A stretch of DNA of 64,000 nt. It comes from UBA1161 sp049520395. GTDB lineage: Bacteria; Planctomycetota; Phycisphaerae; Tepidisphaerales; Tepidisphaeraceae. A program made the translations under genes and the position numbers. This document shows positions 44,798 to 52,918 of this stretch, piece after piece. The stretch is taken from assembly GCA_049520395.1 (NCBI GenBank), contig JBEKPV010000001.1, positions 1-64,000 on the forward strand. Reading direction: 5' to 3'. A model generated the notes under the pieces. The model saw nothing but the letters and a program-made list of their open reading frames with translations. It was not told the origin of the DNA and did no database searches. Each line of letters begins with the position of its first letter. Position 1 is the stretch's first letter.

Positions 44798-45004
44798 ATG
44801 CGATTTTCCGTGACGGTTGACCGGGACGAAGATGGCGTCTGGGTCAGCCAATGCCCGGCCATTCCAGGGTGCGTGAGCCAGGGACGGACCAAAGCCGAGG
44901 CGATGAAGAATATTCAGCGGGCAATAAAGTTGTGCCTGGAAGTGCGCGCAGAGCGCGGATTGCCGCTGACCGTCGAGACTCGTCAGGTCGAGGTGACGGT
45001 CTGA
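44798..45004 (+). CDS. hicB: HicB-family antitoxin
   Basis: 68 residues, partial RNase-H-like HicB fold: 'FSVTVDRDEDGVWVSQCPAI', then 'PGCVSQGRTKAEAMKNIQRA'. No C-terminal DNA-binding domain is present, so autoregulation would be weak or indirect. The antitoxin precedes the toxin, the reverse of the E. coli hicAB order but common. TACAAT at 44751-44756 could be the -10. The stop overlaps the hicA start by one base. Confidence 0.88.
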   Translation: MRFSVTVDRDEDGVWVSQCPAIPGCVSQGRTKAEAMKNIQRAIKLCLEVRAERGLPLTVETRQVEVTV

Positions 45005-45231
45005 TGGGTTCGGTTCTCCCTGTGCTTAGCGGCAAAGAGGTGGTCCGAATATTCGGGCGACTCGGCTGGCAGGTCGCAAGGCAGAAGGCAAGCCATATAA
45101 TCCTGGTGAAGTCAGGCGAAATTGCCACTTTGTCGGTGCCGGACCATAAGGAAGTGGCTCGCGGAACACTGCGAAGCCTCATCCGTGACGCGAACCTAAG
45201 CGTTCATGACTTCCTCAAAGCGGCAAAGTAA
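45004..45231 (+). CDS. hicA: HicA-family mRNA interferase toxin
   Basis: 75 residues with the dsRBD-like HicA fold: 'LSGKEVVRIFGRLGWQVARQ', catalytic His31 in 'KASHIIL', and 'LSVPDHKEVARGTLRSLIRD'. Its ATG overlaps the hicB stop (TGATG). The stop is only 10 bases from the dnaJ start, so the module is apparently embedded in the dnaJ-grpE transcript. Confidence 0.88.
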   Translation: MGSVLPVLSGKEVVRIFGRLGWQVARQKASHIILVKSGEIATLSVPDHKEVARGTLRSLIRDANLSVHDFLKAAK

Positions 45232-45241
45232 AGGTCGATTT

Positions 45242-46393
45242 ATGGCCTCTGCCAAGCGAGATTATTACGAAATTCTGGGAGTCACCCGGACCGCTGATGG
45301 AGAAGAAATCAAGCGCGCCTACCGGCGGCTGGCGATGAAATATCACCCCGACCGGACCAACGGGGACAAAACCGAGGCCGAGGCGCGGTTCAAGGAATGC
45401 TCCGAGGCCTACGAGATTTTGGGCGACGACGCCAAACGCCAGCGTTACGACCGATTCGGTCATCAGGGAGTAACGGGCCAGCACGATTTTTCGCACATGG
45501 ACGTGACGGACATCTTTTCGATGTTCGACGAGATTTTCGGGGGAGCGTTCGGGGCGGGACGAGGCGCGCCGCGAAGCGGCGGCAGAGGCCGCGGACCGGT
45601 GCGCGGATACGACCTGGAAACGCGGGTGGAATTGACGTTGTCGGAAGTGGCCGGCGGAAGCGATAAAACATTGGAGTTCGAGCGGCAGGATCGCTGCGAA
45701 CATTGCGCCGGAAGCGGCGCCAAGTCGGGAACCAGTCCGGTTGTGTGCGTGCAATGCGGCGGTCAGGGACGTGTGGCGCAGCAGGGTTTTGGCGGGATGT
45801 TCCGGATGGTGGTCGCCTGCCCCAATTGCCGAGGCCGGGGCAGCGTGATCCGCGAACATTGCCCGCAATGCGGCGGGAGCGGGCGGCAATTGCGCAAGCG
45901 CGCGGTCGTCGTGAAAATTCCCGCCGGCGTGCATGACGGACAAGCGGTCCGCGTCACCGGCGAGGGCGAAGCCGGCGAGAACGGCGCGCCGCCGGGCGAT
46001 TTGCATGTGTACATCACGGTCAAGGAGCATCCGGTTTTCACGCGGCATAACAACGACCTGGTCTGCCAGGTGCCGATCTCGTTCACCGAAGCGGCGCTGG
46101 GCGCCGCCGTCGAGGTTCCGACGCTCAAGGGGAGCGAATCGCTCGATATTCCGGCGGGAACGCAGCACGGCGAGGTCTTCAAACTCAAGGGAAAGGGTTT
46201 GCCGGACGTGCGATCGTATCGCAACGGCGACGAGCTGGTTCAGATCGTCATCGAAGTGCCGCGAAAATTGAATGAGAGGCAGAAAGCGCTGCTGCGTGAA
46301 CTGGCCGCGACGGAAGACGCCCGGCTCAAGCAGGAGCGCAAGGGATTTCTGGACAAGCTGAAAGATCTGATCAAGGGAGAGGAGAAGAAGTAA
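45242..46393 (+). CDS. dnaJ: chaperone protein DnaJ (class A, with zinc finger)
   Basis: 383 residues. The J domain 'KRDYYEILGVTRTADGEEI' has an HPD motif ('KYHPDRT'). A Gly/Arg-rich linker and four zinc-finger repeats (CEHCAGSG, CVQCGGQG, CPNCRGRG, CPQCGGSG) follow, then the C-terminal substrate domains. Presents clients to DnaK, which is not in the window. The ATG at 45242 begins MASAKRDYYE; an upstream in-frame Met lies inside hicA. grpE follows 55 bases later. Confidence 0.96.
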   Translation: MASAKRDYYEILGVTRTADGEEIKRAYRRLAMKYHPDRTNGDKTEAEARFKECSEAYEILGDDAKRQRYDRFGHQGVTGQHDFSHMDVTDIFSMFDEIFGGAFGAGRGAPRSGGRGRGPVRGYDLETRVELTLSEVAGGSDKTLEFERQDRCEHCAGSGAKSGTSPVVCVQCGGQGRVAQQGFGGMFRMVVACPNCRGRGSVIREHCPQCGGSGRQLRKRAVVVKIPAGVHDGQAVRVTGEGEAGENGAPPGDLHVYITVKEHPVFTRHNNDLVCQVPISFTEAALGAAVEVPTLKGSESLDIPAGTQHGEVFKLKGKGLPDVRSYRNGDELVQIVIEVPRKLNERQKALLRELAATEDARLKQERKGFLDKLKDLIKGEEKK

Positions 46394-46448
46394 GCCCCGG
46401 AGTCGCGTTTTTTGCGATTTCGGCCTTTTTCCGAAGGAATAGACGATC

Positions 46449-46973
46449 ATGAGCACAAGCCAACGACCATCGGAATCGAGCGCCGAGGAATCCGGCGAAC
46501 TGGAGCGGATCAAGCTGGAGCGCGATGCTCTGCAGCAGGAGCGGGACAACTTGTTCGATCGGCTCGCCCGCGCGACCGCGGAATTTCAAAATGCGCGCCG
46601 ACGTTTGGAAGGCGATAAAGAGGCGGCCGTCGCATTCGCCAACAGCTCGCTGATCACCAGTCTGCTGCCGGTGATCGACAATTTCGAGCGGGCGCTGTCC
46701 GTCGATCCCGCCAAGGCGGACGCGGCAACGATTTTGAAGGGAATGCAGATTGTTCACGATCAGTGGATGACGGTTTTAAAGAGCCAATTTGTGGAGACGA
46801 TCGCGCCGCAGCCTGGGACGCCGTTTGATCCGGCGACCATGCAAGCGCTGATCCACCAGGATAACGACAAATATCCGGAGAACACCGTGACGCAACTGCT
46901 GCAAAACGGATATGCCCTGCACGGTCGGACGCTGCGTCCCGCGCAAGTGGCGGTCAGCAAATCCGCGAAATGA
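46449..46973 (+). CDS. grpE: nucleotide exchange factor GrpE
   Basis: 174 residues. An N-terminal long coiled coil ('ELERIKLERDALQQERDNLF') is followed by the beta-wing head domain with 'LLPVIDNFERAL', 'GMQIVHDQWMTVL' and the C-terminal 'ENTVTQLLQNGYALHGRTLR'. Releases ADP from DnaK. Between dnaJ and the FmdB-type gene (10 bases downstream). Confidence 0.94.
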   Translation: MSTSQRPSESSAEESGELERIKLERDALQQERDNLFDRLARATAEFQNARRRLEGDKEAAVAFANSSLITSLLPVIDNFERALSVDPAKADAATILKGMQIVHDQWMTVLKSQFVETIAPQPGTPFDPATMQALIHQDNDKYPENTVTQLLQNGYALHGRTLRPAQVAVSKSAK

Positions 46974-46983
46974 GGCCGCTTTC

Positions 46984-47358
46984 ATGCCGACGTATGAGTA
47001 CAAATGCGGCGCCTGCGGGAACGAGTTTGAGAAATATCAGTCGATCACGTCATCGCCGATTCGTAAATGTCCCAAGTGTGGAAAGAGCCGGGTGAAGCGG
47101 CTGATCGGAACGGGCGCGGGCGTGATTTTCAAGGGGGCGGGATTTTACCAGACGGATTATCGCAGCGAATCGTATAAGACGGGCGCCAAGAACGACGGCG
47201 GCGGGGGGGAAACCGCCAAGACGGGCGGCGAATCGAAGCCGGCGACGGAAACCGCCAAGCCCGCCGCGGCGGCGGCGGGATCGACGGAAACCCCCGCGCC
47301 GGCCAAGCCCGCGGACCCCAAACCGGAGCCGGCGAGCAAAAGAAAATCCGCCAAGTAG
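46984..47358 (+). CDS. FmdB-type zinc-ribbon protein
   Basis: 124 residues. The N-terminal FmdB/CxxC_CxxC_SSSS ribbon 'MPTYEYKCGACGNEFEKYQS' and 'KCPKCGKSRVKRLIG' (four Cys) is followed by a low-complexity Ala/Lys/Pro tail. Putative regulatory zinc ribbon, function unproven. Encoded 10 bases after grpE. Confidence 0.85.
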   Translation: MPTYEYKCGACGNEFEKYQSITSSPIRKCPKCGKSRVKRLIGTGAGVIFKGAGFYQTDYRSESYKTGAKNDGGGGETAKTGGESKPATETAKPAAAAAGSTETPAPAKPADPKPEPASKRKSAK

Positions 47359-47364
47359 TCCTTT

Positions 47365-47571
47365 ATGCAATGCCCCATTTGCAAAAAAACGGCGGCATCC
47401 GCGGACGACCCGGTCGCGCCGAATCGGTTTTTCCCATTTTGCGGGGAACGATGCAAATTGATCGACCTGGGACGCTGGCTTGACGAGAAATATTGGATCG
47501 CCGCGGAAGAGCGCCGGGATTCGCAAAAGCGCGGTCCATCGGGGCCGGATTCCCAGCGGGGAAACGGTTAG
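47365..47571 (+). CDS. yacG: DNA gyrase inhibitor YacG-like zinc protein
   Basis: 68 residues with the YacG signature: CPIC (Cys3, Cys6), then FCGERCKLIDLGRWLDEKY (two more zinc Cys). In E. coli YacG binds GyrB and blocks DNA binding. It begins six bases after the FmdB-type gene and ends the folding-cluster transcript. Confidence 0.88.
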   Translation: MQCPICKKTAASADDPVAPNRFFPFCGERCKLIDLGRWLDEKYWIAAEERRDSQKRGPSGPDSQRGNG

Positions 47572-47600
47572 TTGGAACGGGGGTTGTGGTACACTATAAT
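47572..47600 (+). promoter_or_regulatory. sigma70-type promoter for the large membrane protein
   Basis: TTGGAA (47572-47577) and TATAAT (47595-47600) with a 17-base spacer, directly after yacG. It separates the downstream membrane-protein gene from the chaperone cluster. Confidence 0.6.
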
Positions 47601-47683
47601 CGCCGCCGATGTGTCCGCCGCCGCTTCGATGAGGGGATTGGCGTTTGAGGCGGCCGAGTCTGATGGGAAAGGAGCTTCTGTCC

Positions 47684-49420
47684 ATGTCGGGCGAAGGTCG
47701 AGTAATCCATGGCGTCGATTGGCAGCAGACATTTCCTTTCATCCAGATTTTCAATTCCTTCCGCGTAGCCATTCATCTGTCCAAGCTGGCGCTGGGATTG
47801 GCGTTATTGCTCTCCGTCTGGATCGGTGGAGCGGTGCTGGATGGTATCTGGTTTCACAGCGCGCGAGCCTTGCCGGGCGAAATCGGCGCCTACAGCCAGA
47901 TCGCCTCGAACGATTCCGGGCAATCGTTGACGCAGTGGCGGGACGAGACGCGCTCCCAAATTGAAGCGACTTACGCCGGGATGCTGGAAGATTATGGCGT
48001 CATTACGCCCGGGGACAACGAGGCGCCGGCGGATGAGTATCAGAGAGCGCTGGATACGGCGAAGAAGGGGGATTCGCTGGGCGACTTGGAAAAGAAGATC
48101 GCGGAGCGGCGGGATGCCGCGGTGAAGCAGGCGGATTCGGATTATGACACCGCTGTCCGGTCGGCGGACTCCAGGAACCTGGATCAGGTGAAACACGACG
48201 CCGCCACTGCCCGCGACGAGGCGAAGATGGCGGCGTTCGATCGCGCCAGGGCGGACGAGGAACAGGCCCAGGAGATTAATGGCGAAGGCCTCTTTTCCGC
48301 ATTCTTTGGATATGAAATTCACCAGGTCTACCTGGTCGTGCAGGCGGTGGCGCACAACAACTGGGTCGCTCCCGACGGAGCGGTGGAGCATCTATTCAAC
48401 TTCTTCACGGTCGGGCCGGTCTGGCTGATCTTCCATCACACGATATTTTTCGTCTTCTTCGGACTTTGGTTCCTGCTGATCTGGGCGCTGTTCGGCGGCG
48501 CCATCAGCCGCATCGCCGCCGTGCAGGTGGCGCGGGACGAGAAGATTTCCATTCGTCAGGCGATGAACTTCGCGGTAGGCAAACTCCTGTCGTTCGGCTC
48601 AGCCCCGGTGATTCCGGTGGCCATCGTCCTGGCGATCGGACTCATCCTCGCGGCGGCCGCGCTGCTCGGGAACATCCCCTTCGTCGGGCCTATTGCCATC
48701 GGCGCGTGTTTCGCCTTCGCATTGCTGGCGGGCTTCGTCATGACCCTGGTTCTGCTGGGGACGGCCGGCGGATTCAATTTGATGTATCCAACCATCGCGG
48801 TCGAGGGCTCCGACAGCTTTGACGCCATCAGCCGGAGCTTCAGCTATGTCTACGCGCGACCGTGGCGAATGCTGTTCTATTCGCTCGTCGCCCTGGTCTA
48901 TGGGGCGGCCACTTATATTTTCGTGCACTGCTTCATCTATATCATGCTGGTGCTGGCCCATCATTTTGTGGGCATGGGGATCTTCACGCGGGCGGCCGAT
49001 TCGCGGGATTTGTTGTCGGTGATGTGGCCCAGCCCGGTGACGACGGGCCGCGTGGCGTATACCGTCCACTATGACGCGCTGGGCCCCGGGCAATCCCTCG
49101 GGGCATTTTTCATCCATATCTGGGTGAGTTTGCTGGTGTCGTTTTTGGGAAGTTTTGCGATCAGCCTCTATTTTTCCGCCAACACGATCATTTATTACTT
49201 AATGCGTCAGGAAGTGGACAGCACGGAGATGGATGATGTTTACCTGGAGCAGTCGCCGGATGACCAGGATCCATCGATGCCGATGGGGATGGAACCGGTG
49301 CACGTGTCCGCGGCGGTGACGGTGATCAGCGCGACGGCGGAACCGCCCGCTGAGGAGCCGAAGGATTTGCCGCCTCCGGCCGCGCCCGAGCCGCCCAACG
49401 AGACGCCGGCTTCGTCCTAA
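47684..49420 (+). CDS. large multi-pass membrane protein, unknown function
   Basis: 578 residues. One N-terminal membrane helix (about residues 37-57) is followed by a 150-residue hydrophilic, charged, coiled-coil-like extracytoplasmic segment, then about six membrane helices. The tail is acidic and Pro/Ala-rich. The pattern 'ARDEKISIRQAMNFAVGKLLS' and 'SDSFDAISRSFSYVYARPWR' resembles planctomycete membrane proteins I have seen as hypotheticals; I cannot name a function. The ATG at 47684 is chosen because AAGGAG lies 9 bases upstream (47669-47674). The tRNA-Arg follows. Confidence 0.7.
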   Translation: MSGEGRVIHGVDWQQTFPFIQIFNSFRVAIHLSKLALGLALLLSVWIGGAVLDGIWFHSARALPGEIGAYSQIASNDSGQSLTQWRDETRSQIEATYAGMLEDYGVITPGDNEAPADEYQRALDTAKKGDSLGDLEKKIAERRDAAVKQADSDYDTAVRSADSRNLDQVKHDAATARDEAKMAAFDRARADEEQAQEINGEGLFSAFFGYEIHQVYLVVQAVAHNNWVAPDGAVEHLFNFFTVGPVWLIFHHTIFFVFFGLWFLLIWALFGGAISRIAAVQVARDEKISIRQAMNFAVGKLLSFGSAPVIPVAIVLAIGLILAAAALLGNIPFVGPIAIGACFAFALLAGFVMTLVLLGTAGGFNLMYPTIAVEGSDSFDAISRSFSYVYARPWRMLFYSLVALVYGAATYIFVHCFIYIMLVLAHHFVGMGIFTRAADSRDLLSVMWPSPVTTGRVAYTVHYDALGPGQSLGAFFIHIWVSLLVSFLGSFAISLYFSANTIIYYLMRQEVDSTEMDDVYLEQSPDDQDPSMPMGMEPVHVSAAVTVISATAEPPAEEPKDLPPPAAPEPPNETPASS

Positions 49421-49438
49421 ATTCTCGCGGCGCTGCGG

Positions 49439-49444
49439 TATAAT
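49439..49444 (+). promoter_or_regulatory. -10 element of tRNA-Arg
   Basis: TATAAT ends 11 bases before the mature tRNA 5' end. A -35 element is not clear. Confidence 0.4.
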
Positions 49445-49455
49445 GGGATTTTGCC

Positions 49456-49529
49456 GCACCCGTAGCTCAATTGGACAGAGCATCGGTCTTCGGAACCGAG
49501 GGTTGGGGGTTCGACTCCCTCCGGGTGCG
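49456..49529 (+). tRNA. tRNA-Arg (anticodon TCG)
   Basis: Complete cloverleaf: acceptor GCACCCG (49456-49462) pairs with CGGGTGC (49522-49528), discriminator G. D stem GCTC/GAGC; anticodon stem TCGGT/ACCGA enclosing loop CTTCGGA with anticodon TCG (reads CGA, Arg). T stem GGGGG/CCCTC with loop TTCGACT. CCA is not encoded. The sequence after it is element-derived, so this is the likely attachment site of the mobile element. Confidence 0.93.
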
Positions 49530-49695
49530 TTCAGGTCTGACAAGGACTTACGAACGCCCCTGTGTCGCCCAGCCACGGTTCCGTACTAAACTCCGTACTA
49601 AACTCACGCCCTGGTGAAAAAAACACCCCAGGGCCGCATAGCCAGAACTTGCGGTCGAGCCTTTTTTTCGAGGCTTCTTCGACTGGAGGTTTGGT

Positions 49696-50470
49696 ATGTC
49701 CCGTCCGAACAAAATCTGGTTTCGCAAGGATATCGGCTGCTGGATGGTTACCCTCGGCGGAAAGAGAATCCGCCTTGCCGACGGGCGCGAGAACAAAAAA
49801 CTGGCCCAGCAGAAGTTCCACGAACTGGCGGCAGAACAGCCCAAGGCGCCCGAAGCAGCTTCTGCTCGCGTTGCCGATGTCATCGAGGCTTTTCTCGCCT
49901 GGACGAAAATTCACCGCAGCGAAGAAACCAATCGCAATTACCTTTGGTTCGGCCAGGCATTTTCGGAACATTCCGGCTACCTGCCGGTTGCCGAACTGAA
50001 GCCCATCCACGTCACCCGCTGGGTGGACGGGAAGGGGTGGAACCAGACGACGCAGCGGAACGCCCGCCGCTCCATTCACCGGGCATTCTCCTGGGCGTGC
50101 GAGGAAGGGATACTCGCCCGCAACCCGCTGCAGGGGATGAAATGCCCGAGGGCGATGACCCGGACCCGCTTCATGACCGATGCGGAATTCCGATCGCTGA
50201 TGAGGAATTCCGCCCTCGATTTCAAACTGTTGCTTTTTTCCCTCCAACAAACCGGCTGCCGGCCAAAAGAGGCGCAGACGCTTACATGGGATAAGGTGCG
50301 GGAAGATCGTTGGGTGCTTACGGATCACAAGACCGCCTACAAGGTGCAGAAGCCCCGCGTGATCTACCTGACGGCGCCCATGCGGAAGCTCATGGCGGTG
50401 CTGCGAAGCCGCAGCACCGGTCCGCATGTCTTTCTAAATCGACAGAAAAAGCCCTGGACTAACAATGCCA
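49696..50470 (+). pseudogene. 3'-truncated tyrosine integrase
   Basis: Starts with GGAGG and an ATG at 49696, 166 bases after the tRNA, typical for a tRNA-targeting integrase. It has an N-terminal arm-binding region, a SAM-like core-binding domain (about 55-150) and the first half of the catalytic domain: Arg189 in 'TGCRPKEAQTLTW' and a Lys in 'TDHKTAYKVQKPRVIYL'. The homologous sequence stops near residue 257 ('LNRQKKPWTNNA'), before the H-x-x-R and Tyr boxes. The open frame continues to 50724, but only as antisense of the higA remnant. Catalytically dead as it stands. Confidence 0.8.
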
Positions 50471-50678
50471 GCCACGTTTCGGGCGTGCTGCCGAACGCTT
50501 TCGTCAGCCGAATGGCCATTTCCGGACTGATGCCGGACTTACCATTGATGACGTTGTTGAGTGCCTGCCGCGTCACACCCAGCAGCTTTGCTCCATCGGT
50601 CACGGATAGCCCCGACGGTTCAAGGCACGCGCTCCGCACAATTCGTCCGGGATGGGCTGGGTTTTTCAGCATGTTCAC
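50466..50678 (-). pseudogene. truncated HigA-family (VapI-like) antitoxin
   Basis: About 71 residues of a HigA addiction-module antidote: 'LKNPAHPGRIVRSACLEPSG', HTH 'LSVTDGAKLLGVTRQALNNV', then 'ISPEMAIRLTKAFGSTPETW'. It then runs into antisense integrase sequence, so about the last 25 residues are lost. Its breakpoint is the same position (50466-50470) that truncates the integrase. Its ATG overlaps the stop of the upstream XRE antitoxin. Whether the fused product (to 50364) still binds DNA is unknown. Confidence 0.7.
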
Positions 50679-50956
50679 CTCAAGGCAAAATCAATCCGCT
50701 TGCCGAGAAGATGCGCTACCTTAGCCATCGTGTTCAGCGTAATAGACGTGTTGTCCGGATCGAGCAGGCGGTCAATGCCCGTGCGGCTGGTCTTCAGGCG
50801 CTTTGCCATTTCGGCCTTGCTGATGTTTTGTTGACTCATGGCCTTTTCAAGCTCATGGGCAAGTTTGAACTTGATGGCCGATGCACGGCACTCTTCGAGA
50901 ATGCCTTCATCTTCCAGAAAATCCTCAAACCGGGAACCCAAATGTTTCTTCTTCAT
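50675..50956 (-). CDS. XRE-family antitoxin (HigA-type)
   Basis: 93 residues. The N-terminal half resembles a toxin-binding segment. The C-terminal HTH reads 'ISKAEMAKRLKTSRTGIDRL', then 'LDPDNTSITLNTMAKVAHLL'. It begins 8 bases after the RelE/HigB-like toxin gene, toxin first, as in higBA loci. Expected to neutralise the toxin and repress the operon. Confidence 0.82.
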   Translation of the reverse strand: MKKKHLGSRFEDFLEDEGILEECRASAIKFKLAHELEKAMSQQNISKAEMAKRLKTSRTGIDRLLDPDNTSITLNTMAKVAHLLGKRIDFALR

Positions 50957-50964
50957 AATGCCAC

Positions 50965-51309
50965 CTACTTCAATTGATTCATTCGCTTCAACGCCAAGTC
51001 CAGTTCGTGCCTCGGTGTTTTCTGCGTCTTCTTCACGAAACCATGCAGCAACACCATCGTCCGTCCCTCAACGCAAAACATCACGCGGGCGATGCGGTCG
51101 CCCAGCCGTGATCGCACCTCCCACAGCCCGTTTCCCAAGCCTCCCACCAGCGGCTTGCCGATGGGCCAGCAATACTGAACCTTTAGCACGTCATCGCCGA
51201 TGATCTTCCGCTCTTCCTTCGCCAGCGACAGAAGCCATTCCCGCACAGGCTCGTTTCCGTGATCCGTCCGGAAGAACAGGACTTCAAGCTTTTTCTCACT
51301 GTCTGCCAT
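50965..51309 (-). CDS. RelE/HigB-type toxin (phage Gp49-like, DUF891)
   Basis: 114 residues. 'LEVLFFRTDHGNEPVREWL', 'KPLVGGLGNGLWEVRSRLGD' and 'RIARVMFCVEGRTMVLLHGF', with 'KKTQKTPRHELDLALKRM' at the C-terminus, the family pattern of ribosome-dependent mRNA interferases. First gene of the toxin-antitoxin pair, probably stabilising the mobile element. Confidence 0.85.
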   Translation of the reverse strand: MADSEKKLEVLFFRTDHGNEPVREWLLSLAKEERKIIGDDVLKVQYCWPIGKPLVGGLGNGLWEVRSRLGDRIARVMFCVEGRTMVLLHGFVKKTQKTPRHELDLALKRMNQLK

Positions 51310-51400
51310 ACTGTACCAAAAATTGTGCGCCTTGTCAACGCCGTCCCACGGACATTACCGGATGACCGGACCCTTTCAATCCCGAAAATGCGAGCACTCC

Positions 51401-52360
51401 CTAGATTCTGATCCGCTCGATTTCGTCCAGCGTAATTTCATCACTCGTCCGGTCATAAAGCTTCGTTGTGCGAGGCGATTCGTGAGCCGCAATCGTTTGG
51501 GCCTTCTCAATAGTGCCACCGTTCTCAAGATAATCCGTGATGCCGGTTGCCCGGAAGGTGTGGCAACAGGTACGCACCGGAAGCCCGGCTTTTCCGGCCC
51601 GACGGCGAATCATGTGCCATACATCCCTCCGGTTCATTTGCGTTGCCGTGAGGATATCCGTACGGCCATAAGCTGAGCGGAACAGGGGCGTCTTTCGTTC
51701 GCCGGCGATGCCGGCGGCCTGAAGATATACATCGAGATACTCTTCTGCCTTGTGGTGGGCCGGCACCTCATGGTGCTTTCCGCCTTTTTCGTGCAGCCTG
51801 AGCCACCATCGCTTTCCATTCTGCCAGTAGTCCTCGACATTCATACTGACGACCGCACTGACGCGGGCAAAGGAATAGACCATTGCACCAATCAATGCTC
51901 GATCCCGCTTCCCGACCATTGTTGTTGCATCGATTGAATCCAGCAGTTGCCTTGCCTGTTCGGCGGACAACACCAGCGTTTTACCTTTTTTGACGACGTG
52001 CCGTGGACCCCGCACCGATGCGGCAGGATTAAAGCGGAGCACTTGGCCGATCACCAACCAGTCCATCAGCATTTTGATTGCCGCCAGATGCTGTTTCACC
52101 GTCGGCGCCGAGCGAACCGTCATCAGCTGTTCGATGTACGTGGCAATGGCGATCGGTTCCAGGCTGTCCAGAGTCAGGCTGTTTGAATCGCACCAGTGCA
52201 AAAACCGTCCGACGGCAAAGGCGTAAGCTGCCCGTGTATTGGCGTTGCGAATATTGGCGGTGAAGAATTCGAGGAAGCGTCGGCTGGCATTTTCGCCCGC
52301 AGCCGTGATGATCGTCGGGAGACGAATCGCACCCATTGCAGAAATATCACGCGTGGCCAT
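51401..52360 (-). CDS. Xer-like tyrosine recombinase (complete)
   Basis: About 319 residues. An N-terminal SAM-like DNA-binding domain ('FLEFFTANIRNANTRAAYAF') precedes a catalytic domain with Arg ('YSFARVSAVVSM'), Lys ('HEKGGKHHEVPAHH'), H-x-x-R ('CHTFRATGITDYL'), a second His ('AAHESPRTTKLYDR') and its Tyr nucleophile. All catalytic residues are present, in contrast to the integrase at 49.7 kb. The start is uncertain (ATG 52360 or 52336; no clear Shine-Dalgarno). A perfect dif-like palindrome lies 42-69 bases upstream. Likely a multimer-resolution or site-specific integration enzyme of the element. Confidence 0.85.
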   Translation of the reverse strand: MATRDISAMGAIRLPTIITAAGENASRRFLEFFTANIRNANTRAAYAFAVGRFLHWCDSNSLTLDSLEPIAIATYIEQLMTVRSAPTVKQHLAAIKMLMDWLVIGQVLRFNPAASVRGPRHVVKKGKTLVLSAEQARQLLDSIDATTMVGKRDRALIGAMVYSFARVSAVVSMNVEDYWQNGKRWWLRLHEKGGKHHEVPAHHKAEEYLDVYLQAAGIAGERKTPLFRSAYGRTDILTATQMNRRDVWHMIRRRAGKAGLPVRTCCHTFRATGITDYLENGGTIEKAQTIAAHESPRTTKLYDRTSDEITLDEIERIRI

Positions 52361-52401
52361 TACGACAAGATTCGATTCCACTTCTCCGCTACCCCCAGTT
52401 C

Positions 52402-52429
52402 GTAAGTCATAACGTCCTTTATGACTTAC
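52402..52429. other. dif-like 28-bp recombination site (11-6-11 palindrome)
   Basis: Left arm GTAAGTCATAA (52402-52412), centre CGTCCT (52413-52418), right arm TTATGACTTAC (52419-52429). The arms are perfect reverse complements. The inner boundaries CATAA / TTATG around a 6-base centre are those of XerCD dif sites (E. coli dif has CATAA-N6-TTATG). It lies just upstream of the Xer-like recombinase gene, so it could be that enzyme's crossover site, or alternatively a transcriptional operator. Confidence 0.65.
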
Positions 52430-52504
52430 CAATAAGCACGATTCCGAACGGCCATATATATAATGAGTGGTTGTGTCTTTCCGGCCACAACGCGGAAGCG
52501 GCCA

Positions 52505-52918
52505 TCACCATTCAATCGCTTCCACCACGACATCGCTTTTGTCGGCTTGAAGCGTTGCACTCTGATCCGACTCCGAAATCCAGGGAACCCGGTGACGGAA
52601 TATCCCACCGAGTAAACTCGTCTGCTGGCGGGCAACCGCGTTCAAATTTCGTCCTTTGATTTTGATCGTCTCATCGCCGGCGTGAAGCGTGATGCCAGTG
52701 GATGGATCGAAATCGACCTTTTGAATCCAGCCGTACCCGATGGCGCGGATGTTGCCCGTCTTTTTTTTCAATTCCAGCATTTCCGCCCGATCCGTATTTC
52801 CCCTGAGGAAACCAAACGCACCCAGGTCTTCGGTTCCTTCCGAGTCAGAAGTACCCGTTGCTCCCGGGTTTTCGCCGAAGCGGGTCGCGTATTTTTGCAT
52901 CGTACTGTCACCGCTCAT
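52505..52918 (-). CDS. hypothetical protein downstream of the relaxase
   Basis: 137 residues, unrecognised. A polar N-terminus ('MSGDSTMQKYATRFGENPGA') is followed by a beta-rich segment ('IGYGWIQKVDFDPSTGITLH', 'IKIKGRNLNAVARQQ') and an acidic C-terminus. The ATG overlaps the relaxase stop by 11 bases, so it is translationally coupled and probably an accessory of transfer or of relaxase regulation. In-frame Met at 52900 is an alternative start. Confidence 0.6.
   Translation of the reverse strand: MSGDSTMQKYATRFGENPGATGTSDSEGTEDLGAFGFLRGNTDRAEMLELKKKTGNIRAIGYGWIQKVDFDPSTGITLHAGDETIKIKGRNLNAVARQQTSLLGGIFRHRVPWISESDQSATLQADKSDVVVEAIEW

Noticed and set aside
50471..50724. C-terminal extension of the integrase frame
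   Set aside because: These codons are the antisense of the HigA remnant, not integrase homology; counted as readthrough after a breakpoint.
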